A stretch of 64,000 nt of DNA from Yamagishiella unicocca (Eukaryota; Chlorophyta; Chlorophyceae; Chlamydomonadales; Volvocaceae). The DNA lies in the NCBI GenBank assembly GCA_003116995.1, contig BDSL01000081.1, forward strand, positions 1-64,000, read 5' to 3'. Below are positions 1 to 9,000 of the stretch, piece after piece. Numbering within the stretch: the first letter of the stretch is position 1; each line of letters opens with the position of its first letter. The translations under genes were made by a program, and so were the position numbers. The notes under the pieces were generated by a model, which was given only the letters and a program-made list of their open reading frames with translations, had not been told where the DNA came from and searched no databases.

Positions 1-157
1 GTCCCCAACTCCGCCGGGCACAAGGGAGGGGCAGGGGAACCGGCGGAGTCCCCAACTCCGCCGGGCACAAGGAGGGGGGGGGAACCGGCGGAGTTCCCAA
101 CTCCGCCGGGCACAAGGGAGGAGGGGGGGGAACCGGCGGAGTTCCCAACTTACCCGG
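1..157 (-). repeat. Palindromic minisatellite, inverted copies left of the retrotransposon
   Basis: Three full copies of a roughly 46-50 bp unit whose core is an inverted repeat (CCGGCGGAGT, 4-5 base loop, ACTCCGCCGG). It is the reverse complement of the array at about 934-2370 inside the adjacent element. It continues off the left edge of the window and stops a few bases before the element's first direct repeat. Confidence 0.9.
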
Positions 158-326
158 GGCGCCGTGTTGTTTCTCCGTTCACTTCACTTAGAAGAGTTGT
201 CGCTACGCACCTGTTTATTCCGGTCTGCGGAGTGCGGGCGGGTTAGCCATCTAGTTTCGGATCCGCGGGCGTGCAGTCGCGCGGGAGTGTCTGGTTCGCT
301 GATCGCGACTCGCCGAGTTTTGTTTC
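158..326 (+). repeat. Split direct repeat A1 of the PAT-like element
   Basis: 169 bp, identical by eye to 5501-5669. It forms the left terminus and starts with ggcgccgtgttg. The gag-like start codon at 331 follows directly after it. Confidence 0.93.
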
Positions 327-330
327 AGCC

Positions 331-933
331 ATGGGAGAAGCGACCGGCACCAATCTCGCAGCAGGGGCAACCAGGCGAACCAGGGCCATTGCAATGGCGA
401 ACATGAACAGCCTGTCCCTCGCCAACTGGACCGAAGGCGCTGCTTTGGACTCTATATAGCTTCAAACAACTTGTGCGGCCAATGATCAATTGGCGAACCT
501 ACCACCAGCACCAGCAACCGGCAATGACATGTACGCACCTCAGCGCAGAGCGATCTCCGCGGAGTCTGAGGGAATCCTGCACCAACTCACCGTGCGTCGT
601 GGGATGCTCAACCAGCAGAAGCAACGATTCGAGACAGCTATCCTCGACCTCACAAACATGGCCCAGGCCGGCGACGTACCGCGGACGACGCCGCCAACCA
701 GCTCGTCGCCGCGACCAACAATCTCCCCCAACAAGGTAGACAACCCACAGATAACGGGCGGATCCGCAGCGCTGTACACGGCCAGAGTGGCTGCAACAGC
801 TGGAGCAGGCGGGTCCACGGGAGGACCCACACCATCAGCAGCCGGAGAAGCGACGTCGGACAGACCCAGTGGGGCAACCGCCGGTGCACCACCCAGTGGG
901 ATCGGCGGTGTCCACAACCAGCCCTGCCCCCCC
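331..933 (+). pseudogene. gag-like N-terminal region of the PAT-like element
   Basis: An ATG at 331 directly after repeat A1 opens a short frame that stops at 459. A second frame, open from 490, then encodes a Gln/Arg-rich, possibly coiled-coil stretch (LHQLTVRRGMLNQQKQRFET) followed by a Pro/Ser/Thr/Gly-rich region. Position and composition fit the gag-like ORF of DIRS-order elements, which has little conserved sequence. The frame runs straight into the palindromic minisatellite at about 934, so no intact gag or gag-pol junction remains. Assignment to gag rests on position, not on a motif. Confidence 0.5.
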
Positions 934-2370
934 CCCCTTGTGCCCGGCGGAGTTGGGAACTCCGCCGGTTCCCCTGCCACCCTCCCTTGTGCCCGGCGGA
1001 GTTGGGAACTCCGCCGGTTCCCCTGCTCCCCCCCCCCTCCCTTGTGCCCGGCGGAGTTGGGGACTCCGCCGGTTCCCCCTCCCCTCCCTCCCTTGTGCCC
1101 GGCGGAGTTGGAACTCCGCCGGTTCCCCCCCCCTCCCTTGTGCCCGGCGGAGTTGGGGACTCCGCCGGTTCCCCCCTCCTCCCTCCCTTGTGCCCGGCGG
1201 AGTTGGGGACTCCGCCGGTTCCCCCCCTCCCTCCCTTGTGCCCGGCGGAGTTGGGGACTCCGCCGGTTCCCCCCCTCCCTCCCTTGTGCCCGGCGGAGTT
1301 GGGGACTCCGCCGGTTCCCCCCCTCCCTCCCTTGTGCCCGGCGGAGTTGGGGACTCCGCCGGTCCCCCCCCCTCCCTCCCTTGTGCCCGGCGGAGTTGGG
1401 GACTCCGCCGGTTCCCCCCCCCTCCCTCCCTTGTGCCCGGCGGAGTTGGGGACTCCGCCGGTTCCCCCCCTCCCTCCTTGCCGGCGGAGTGGGGACTCCG
1501 CCGGTCCCCCCCTCCCTCCCTTGTGCCCGGCGGAGTTGGGGACTCCGCCGGTTCCCCCCCCTCCCTCCCTTGTGCCCGGCGGAGTTGGGGACTCCGCCGG
1601 TTCCCCCCCCTCCCTCCCTTGTGCCCGGCGGAGTTGGGGACTCCGCCGGTTCCCCCCCCTCCCTTGTGCCCGGCGGAGTTGGGACTCCGCCGGTTCCCCC
1701 CCCTCCGTTGTGCCCGGCGGAGTTGGGGACTCCGCCGGTTCCCCTGCCCCCTCCCTTGTGCCCGGCGGAGTTGGGGACTCCGCCGGTTCCCCCCCCTCCC
1801 TTGTGCCCGGCGGAGTTGGGGACTCCGCCGGTTCCCCCCCCTCCCTTGTGCCCGGCGGAGTTGGGGACTCCGCCGGTTCCCCTGCCCCCTCCCTTGTGCC
1901 CGGCGGAGTTGGGGACTCCGCCGGTTCCCCCCCCTCCCTCCCTTGTGCCCGGCGGAGTTGGGGACTCCGCCGGTCCCCCCCCTCCCTCCCTTGTGCCCGG
2001 CGGAGTTGGGGACTCCGCCGGTTCCCCCCCCTCCCTCCCTTGTGCCCGGCGGAGTTGGGGACTCCGCCGGTCCCCCCCCTCCCTCCCTTGTGCCCGGCGG
2101 AGTTGGGGACTCCGCCGGTTCCCCCCCCTCCCTCCCTTGTGCCCGGCGGAGTTGGGGACTCCGCCGGTTCCCCCCCCTCCCTTGTGCCCGGCGGAGTTGG
2201 GAACTCCGCCGGTTCCCCTGCCCCCCCCCCCCTCCCTTGTGCCCGGCGGAGTTGGGGACTCCGCCGGTTCCCCCCCCTCCCTTGTGCCCGGCGGAGTTGG
2301 GAACTCCGCCGGTTCCCCTGCCCCCCCCCCCTCCCTTGTGCCCGGCGGAGTTGGGGACTCCGCCGAGTTA
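934..2370 (+). repeat. Palindromic minisatellite array inside the retrotransposon (about 31 units)
   Basis: About 31 tandem units, roughly 40-50 bp each. Each has a conserved hairpin core (CCGGCGGAGT - TGGGG - ACTCCGCCGG) plus a C-rich spacer of variable length. All reading frames on both strands stay open for long stretches, giving spurious proteins built on repeats such as PAELGTPPVP or ARRSWGLRRF. Degenerate relatives of the core, with the loop changed to GATA, continue to about 2560. The array occupies the place where the reverse transcriptase fingers and palm should lie. Confidence 0.95.
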
Positions 2371-2654
2371 CGGCCCGTGTGCCCGGCGGGGTTGATAACT
2401 CCGCCGGGCATCCGCGGCCCGGTGTGCCCGCCGGGGCGCAATACAAGGCTTGGCGGGCCACCGGCCCAACCGCACCGCGGGCCTGGCCGGGTCGCAAGGC
2501 GCGGCCCGACCTTTGGATTCGCCTCGGCCGGGCGTGGCCGGGCGCACGCGGGAGTTGATAACTCCAGCCTGAGCTCGACAGTCCTTCGCCTGAGCAGCTG
2601 ATGACCGTTGCCAACGTGACTCTTCCGTAAACATCCTGGCAACTTCGGCGCTGG

Positions 2655-3325
2655 ATGCCAAACTGGGGAACCAAGCACCCATCCCAGCCCGGACCACGCT
2701 CGGATTTACAGGCTACGGTTGGGAAACTCGCTTTCATCGCCAGAGCATGCCGCTGGGGATCTGGCTTCATGCAGGGACTGTACCACAACCTCGCCGTAGC
2801 CAACTTACCTACTATCCTCCTGTCGCCAGACGCCGTGCATGATTTAGCTGCCTGGTCCGATATCCTCTCCCACGCATGGGACGGCGTGAAACGTACAGCG
2901 ACCAGTCAGCTGGACCTTGTTTGGGGGGAATTCGTCGGTCCGGATGGGGCAGTCATCTTCACAGACGCGAGCGGGCGGGGGTTTGGTGCGGCATGGGAAG
3001 ACGCGGAGCTGCAAGGAATTGGGCAGCCGATCAACGGGCTTTGCACGTAGCCTGGCTGGAACTCACAGCCGTTCTGCACGCTTCGCGGGCTTTTGGTCCC
3101 CGTTTACGCCACGGGCGGGTAATGGTGCGCTGTGACAACACCCAAGCGGTCGCCGCGGTGAGGCGCGGTGCCACGCGCATCGCGGTGGGCCGGCCCAGCT
3201 GCCGCGAGATTGCCCTCCTGGCGATACGTTACGGTTTTGAGCTGCGCGCGGAGCACATTGCGGGGATCGACAACGTGCGGGCGGGTCGCCTGAGCCGGCA
3301 CCTGGAGGTGGCACGGCGGCAGTAG
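2655..3325 (+). pseudogene. RT tail and RNase H of the PAT-like element
   Basis: The first frame (2655-3050) holds an RT thumb/connection-like block (LQATVGKLAFIARACRWGSG) and the first RNase H aspartate (VIFTDASGRGFGAAW). After one frameshift near 3045 the second frame gives the glutamate helix (AWLELTAVLHA), the second aspartate (VRCDNTQAVAAV) and the last motif (IDNVRAGRLSR). In that last motif DIRS-type RNase H enzymes have Asp before the LSR triplet (AD-x-LSR); here it is Gly (GGT), one transition away. The catalytic RT core with its YxDD box is absent. The RNase H would have degraded the RNA strand during reverse transcription. As it stands it is shifted and lacks a metal ligand. Confidence 0.85.
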
Positions 3326-3479
3326 CTGCGGCTGAGGCCGGGGGTTTTCCTGTCGTTGTGTGTGGCCACGAATTATCAACCGACGGTGGATTGTTGCTGT
3401 GATGACGAGGGTGTGAACATGCAGCCAGGCTGCCAGCAGTTCTACTCGCCCGCAAATTCAGTGACTGGACGGGCCGCGG

Positions 3480-3612
3480 ATCTGGCGGGCAAGGTGCTGT
3501 GGGCCCTTCCCCCCCCGGATCTGGCGGGCAAGGTGCTGGGGGCCCTTCCCCCCCCCGGAACTGGCGGGCAAGGTGCTGTGGGCCCTTCCCCCCCCCGGAA
3601 CTGGCGGGCTTC
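3480..3612 (+). repeat. 39-40 bp tandem repeat between RNase H and recombinase
   Basis: Just over three copies of a unit starting ctggcgggcaaggtgctg, each ending in a C-tract before cgga. Starts at about 3481, 3520, 3560 and 3600. It separates the RNase H stop at 3325 from the recombinase frame. Confidence 0.85.
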
Positions 3613-4817
3613 CTCACGCATCTGGGCCAGCGGGATGTGGCGTGTGCGGACGGCCCACGGAACGGGTGCCGCTGCGGTGCGAGTCCTGCGGTGGGATTTT
3701 CCGTCGTGCCTGTCTCGGGCTGGTGGCGGCCGCTTGCGCTGGCGGTTGGTTCAGTTGCTTACCCTGCATTCTCGCCACCGCTGGCCTGGACCCGGAGCGG
3801 GCGGGCACTGCAGCGGAGCAATTGGCATGGGAGCTGGTGGCTCTGGCGGCCTCGGCGGTGGCCGACAGCTCCTCGCTGACTTACATGTCGCATCGGCGCC
3901 GTTACGTTCGTTTCTGTGTGGAACAAGTGGGGTTGGCGGAGAACGTTGCTTTGCCGTGGGGCCGGGACCGGGATATCAACCCGGTTACCTTGTGCTTGTT
4001 TATTGCCTTTGTTTCCACGCGATATGCGCGCTCCACGATTGAGGGCACGCTTTCGGCTTTGTGTGACTGGCAGCGTTTCGCGGGGGGGTTCAGGCAGCGG
4101 CCACAGTACGGAACCATCCCCAGGTACCGATGATGTTGCAGCGGGCCTTGCGAGCAGCCGGTTCCGGCGCCGGGGCGGTACGAGATATTAAGGCACCCGT
4201 CACGGTAGCGATGCTACGGCTGCTGCTCGCTTGGCTGGCGGCCACAGCGGATGCTCAGCAGAGCCGTGCCGTGGAGGGGCCACGAGACGCGTGTTGGCTG
4301 GTGCTAGGGTTCTTTGGGATGCTGCGACGGAGCGAGCTGTGGGGTTTGACTGTGGGCGCCGTTTCCGACTTTCACGGGGGAGGGATCGCAGTGCGAGTAG
4401 TTCGTAGCAAGACGGACCAGCAGGGGCAAGGGGCGACGGTGTGCTTCCCGGAAGAGTCGGGTAGTGGTATCTGTGTTGGGCGCATTGTGCGGCGCCACCG
4501 TTTCCGGTTGGCGCAAGGAGCAGGCAACGAGGCGCCTCTTTTCGGAGACGGGCACTGGGGCAATGTGCCTGGCAAGGGGGCGTTTACAGCCAGGCTCCGG
4601 TCGTTCCTGCGTGAGGTGGGGTCCCGTTATCCGGGCCTTGCGGAGCGCTTACATAGTTCTCGTCTCACGGCTTGAGGCGTGGGGGAGCCATCGCGGCGGC
4701 GGAAGCTGGGACAAGTCGGGAGTCGATAAATTACACGGGCGCTGGCGTTCGGATGCGGTAGATGCCTACCTGGAGTCGTCACTCGCGACACGTTTGTCGG
4801 TGGTAGGGATGATGTAA
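3573..4817 (+). pseudogene. PHD-like finger and tyrosine recombinase of the PAT-like element
   Basis: The first frame (to 4133) opens with a Cys-rich finger (CGVCGRP ... RCESC ... FRRAC ... WFSCLPC). Spacing matches a PHD finger except that the usual His is Arg. The N-terminal core-binding domain of a tyrosine recombinase follows (LTYMSHRRRYVRFCVEQVG). A second frame (4130-4675) carries the first catalytic Arg (FGMLRRSELWGL) and the beta-hairpin Lys (RSKTDQQGQG). A third frame at 4666 encodes the His-x-x-Arg box (HGLRRGGA). A fourth segment (to 4817) has HGRWRSDAVDAYL with the nucleophilic Tyr. The enzyme would integrate the circular cDNA intermediate. All catalytic boxes are present, but at least three frameshifts separate them. 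Confidence 0.88.
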
Positions 4818-4854
4818 TCCGACTTAGGAAGATCGCTACGCGGGACATAGGTGT

Positions 4855-5009
4855 GGGGGAATGCTGCACGGGCACGCTCGACTCCCTCGCCGCGCCGCTC
4901 CTTGTGGGAGGGGGGGGCGCCCCTTGGCCAGCGGTGCGGCTGTCTCCTGCCCCGGGACGACGGGGAGAGGGGGGGCCCGTGCATGACACGGCGGCCCACT
5001 GTAGGGTGG
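4855..5009 (+). repeat. Split direct repeat B1
   Basis: 155 bp, identical by eye to 5694-5848. It lies just downstream of the recombinase stop at 4817. The 5010-5500 interval between B1 and A2 is non-coding and specific to the element. Confidence 0.92.
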
Positions 5010-5500
5010 GCGCCGGTTTCCCTTTTGGCGCCCACCCCATCCTACATCTCATTCCCTCCCAAGGGGTGGGGGGCGGCGGTGGTGGTGTTTGTGACGTCGT
5101 TCTTTAGATGTGTTCTCGTTGTGATGGTAGCTGCACCCGGACTGAATCGGCCATTCACTGACTATAGAGTCTCCCTGGGTCGGCCCAATTCCGCCCTCGG
5201 GTGGAGGGCTTATTAGCGATGCGCCGACGGCCTCGGGTACGTATAGAGCGCTATTTATTGTCCTTCAGAATCTGAGTTTGCTGGGTGGGCAGCGCGTAGT
5301 GTCGGCTCGACAACTGCGCTTGCAGTGCGTGTAAGGCCCGTTTGGGCCGTGAGGAGAGACTGTAAGAAGCCGACGGGTGGATCAGGACAACACCGTTTGG
5401 AAACTAAATTTTAGACTTATTCTAAAATTCGGTTCTAAGAGGTAGTTGGCCTGGGCGCTCCAGGAGGGGGCCTGGGCCTGGTGTTGTTGGCCGAGGCGAC

Positions 5501-5669
5501 GGCGCCGTGTTGTTTCTCCGTTCACTTCACTTAGAAGAGTTGTCGCTACGCACCTGTTTATTCCGGTCTGCGGAGTGCGGGCGGGTTAGCCATCTAGTTT
5601 CGGATCCGCGGGCGTGCAGTCGCGCGGGAGTGTCTGGTTCGCTGATCGCGACTCGCCGAGTTTTGTTTC
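5501..5669 (+). repeat. Split direct repeat A2
   Basis: Second copy of the 169-bp A repeat, followed after 24 bp by B2. The A2-B2 juxtaposition at the right end is the hallmark of PAT-type elements. Confidence 0.92.
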
Positions 5670-5693
5670 CCACCCACCCACCCTTCATCCTGG

Positions 5694-5848
5694 GGGGGAA
5701 TGCTGCACGGGCACGCTCGACTCCCTCGCCGCGCCGCTCCTTGTGGGAGGGGGGGGCGCCCCTTGGCCAGCGGTGCGGCTGTCTCCTGCCCCGGGACGAC
5801 GGGGAGAGGGGGGGCCCGTGCATGACACGGCGGCCCACTGTAGGGTGG
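5694..5848 (+). repeat. Split direct repeat B2, right end of the element
   Basis: Second copy of the 155-bp B repeat. Similarity to B1 stops at gtagggtgg, which sets the right boundary at 5848. The next 200 bp before the helicase gene's stop codon show nothing recognisable. Confidence 0.92.
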
Positions 5849-6061
5849 CAGACATGAACCCGAAAATGCTGCCTCTCGTAACGTAAACCCAATGACGCTA
5901 TGCCTCGTGACGTAACCCCCGATGCTGCTGCCCCTCTTGCCCCCTGCCCCCGGTGCATTGGTTCTCCGGAACCGCCGGCCGCGCACCGTATCGCCCAGCC
6001 CGTACTTGTGTACAGGTAATCGTACAGGTAACCCCGTGGGAGCGCTGCGACCCACGGCTCG

Positions 6062-9000
6062 CTAACAGCGCTTGCGCAGAGCCAGGCGGCTCCGCCGCTC
6101 CGGCTGCTGCGGGGCTGTGTGGGCGGGCTCTTTCCCCTGCTGCCTCTCCCCCTGATCCTGCTGCGGCTGCTGTCGCTCCCGCTGCTGCGGCTGTTCCAGT
6201 CCCGGTCGTACGACCTCCGAAACCGGCTCGAGCAAACGCGCTCCCATGACGCCACCGCCCACAGCCTGCGGGACTGGAACCGTTCGGCCACTCGGATTCG
6301 TCCCGCCGGAAAATTCCGCGAGGCCACGGCTGCGGAAATGATCGGCGTCAGCCACGTCATGGTGGCCTGAGGATGTGCCCACAGCGTCCGCCGCAGGGTC
6401 GCAGCTCCGTTGCGGCGCCTCTCCGGCCTCCACGGCACCCCCCTTCCCCCCACCTCGCCCCCCTCCACCACCGCCACCACCGCCACCACCACAAGCATCG
6501 TGGGTCTTGCCTCCGCCACAGCTCGCCTTGACACCCCCCGCCGGCGCGACCAGCTCCGGAACCAGCTCCGCCTCGGTCGTGGCTGTAGCTGCAGCGGAGG
6601 ACCGAACGGCAGTAGCCGCTGGACCTCCGCTACTGCCACCGCGACCCTCTACCACACGGCTGAGGAGGCGCAGAGCCCAGGACTGTCGGCCGCCGCCTCC
6701 GCCGCCCCCGCTGCCCCCGCTGCCGCCACCATCGCCGCCGCCGCCAACGCCACCGTCACCGCCGCGCCTGTCCTCTGTCAACGTCGGCGACAAGGTCTTG
6801 TGTGCCGCCATCTGAGGGCTCGGTAGTGGCGGGGACCTCGCACACGGGCTTACAACTGGTAGGGTGTCGGCGCCGGCGTCGACACAGGACGCGCCGCCGT
6901 CACAGCTCCTGGCCTCCGCCGCTGGAACTATATCCACCATCTCCGCCCCCGCCACCGCCGCCGCTGGAACTATATCCACGATCCCCGCCGCCGCCACCGC
7001 CGCCGCTGCCTTCTGTGGGGGTCGGGCGTCGACGGGAGACGACCCGCGGGTCGCCTTGAGGAGACCCTCGTCCCGCTCCTCGTCGCTACTGGCCAGGTCT
7101 ACTACCTCGGGCAGCAGCGCCGCCATGGCGGCGGCGCCCGCCGTGTCGTACGCCGCTGCCGCCGCGTCTTGTGTAATATCGGCCGGCAGCTGGGTTGCTC
7201 CCCCGGCACCTCCGCTGCCGCCCCCTTGGCCGTCGCACCCGGTGATGTCCCCGGCCAAGGAGAACTCCCACACGTTGTCGTCGTCGTCGTCGGCAGCGGC
7301 GGCGGCGGCGGCATCGTCCACAAACGAAATGATCGTCCTCGGAGCCTTGCACCCCGCGGCAGCGGCGGCGGCTCGTGCCGACGCTGCCAGCAGCGGAGTC
7401 CTGGAGGGGCTGTCATCCGAGGTGTCGATGTAGGCGGCGCGGCTGGCGGCGGGGCGGCGGCGCTTGTTGGCGGGCAGCAGGGCGGCACCGCCCGGGGCAG
7501 GGCCCCGCTTGCCGGGCAGGGGCGGCAGGCCGCCTGAGGCGTGAGGGGGTTGGGGAAAACGGGGACCAAGAAAGGGCTCAGAAGGCAGGAGAACAGGCTG
7601 GGGTGTTCGAAGCGGCCGCGGACCGAGCCGGTCGCTGAGGCTGGTCCGAGTGCGCGTGTGGTGCCGTACGATTCCAGCAGGACGGTTGGCAGGTAGGGTG
7701 CCTCAAACGCTGTTTCTCACATCCTCGCTCACACGACCTCCGCTGCCCGGCATCCCGCACGCCGCCTTCAAGCGTGAACTCCCCCCCATTCACTACCCCA
7801 CTGGCTGCCTCCCAACCACGAGCCAACCGCCGCCCAACCGCCATCCAGCGCACACCCACCGCCAGCGACCGCTCCCGGCGCCGCCCAAAAGGATCTGATG
7901 TCCCTGGTACCCAGTCGCCGCTGCAGCCTCTCGGCTGCCCGCTGCTTGCATTGGGCCTTGGTCACGTCTTCGAGGGAGGAACAAGACGCAAAAGCAGAGG
8001 CAGGGAGAGGACGGACTTGGCGGAAGGCTGGCTGGGGATATAGGCCAGGGCAGGCCCGTTTAGGCCACCTGGAGGGGGACAGCAGCAGCATCTCACCGGC
8101 CCCCGGACCGAGATGCACTGATGTGTTGCCAAATCAGGCGTCGCCCACCTTCTGCCATCCACCCTTCCGCTTCCTCGTTTCGCCGCCGCACCGTCGCTAA
8201 ACCCTAAAGCCGCTCAAACCCTAAAACCTAAAACTCTAGAACTCTAGAATCCTAAAATCCTGAAATCCTAAAATCCTAAAATCTTAAACCCTAACGCCCT
8301 AAATCCATAAACCCCGACCCACCCGCATGGCAAGCCACACATAGGGTCCTCATGTTGTCTACATCGCACAGACCCCCGCCCGCGTAGACGGGGTTAATGT
8401 GGTCCGCCTGCCAGGCCAGGCCCTCAGTGGCCTGCCGCAACAGTCGCTCCAGGGAGGCGGCGTAGCCGTGGCGGGTCAGGCGGGGCGCCAGTCGCTCCAC
8501 CACGGCCCGGCGCTTGGCTAGGAAGTCGCGGGAGGTGGCGCGGATGGTCTGGCGGGTTGCGAGGTAAGAGCCGTGGATGCGAGAAAATCAGTTCAGAACA
8601 GAGTTTCGAGATGCATGCTGGAGGACTTCTGGAGGAGGGGCGTTGAGGGGGGCGGGTGGGTTGCGAAGGGGGAGATCGAGGGGGAGGGAAGCGGCGGGGG
8701 ACGGGAAGTGCAGGGGGAAGGCGTTGGGTGAAGGGGGTAGAGGCGCGGCAGGGGTGCTGCCGGTCCCTTTTGTCCATCCCCGCCCCGTCCCTGCCGCTGT
8801 CCCACCCCTGGCTGTGGTGCATCGCGCAACGTTTCTTCTAAACGGTTTTTTTCTCGCATCCACGGGTCCTCCTCGAAACCCTGGCTGTGTGCTTGAGCGC
8901 CTGTGCTTATGGGCACTGGATGCGACGCCGCCGCACACGAGCTTCAGGTGCCGCCGTACACGCATCCAGGTGCCGCCGTACACGCATCCAGGTGCCGCCG

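Larger units (their letters stand above)
158..5848 (+). mobile_element. PAT/Kangaroo-like DIRS-order retrotransposon, degenerate
   Basis: The order A1 (158-326), internal genes, B1 (4855-5009), A2 (5501-5669), B2 (5694-5848) is the split-direct-repeat structure of PAT-type tyrosine-recombinase retrotransposons. Both A copies (169 bp) and both B copies (155 bp) look identical by eye. The interior runs gag-like segment, minisatellite where the reverse transcriptase should be, RT tail plus RNase H, then a PHD-like finger joined to a tyrosine recombinase. These parts and their order identify the class with confidence. Several frameshifts, a lost RNase H aspartate and the missing RT palm make it non-autonomous. 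Identical repeats argue for a young insertion or for conversion between repeats. Elements of this class integrate by recombination and are not expected to leave target-site duplications; none was seen. Confidence 0.9.

Noticed and set aside
490..2803. Three very long overlapping open frames (over 700 codons) on both strands
   Set aside because: They are read-throughs of the palindromic minisatellite, which has no stops in most frames. The products are simple repeats that change frame with unit length.
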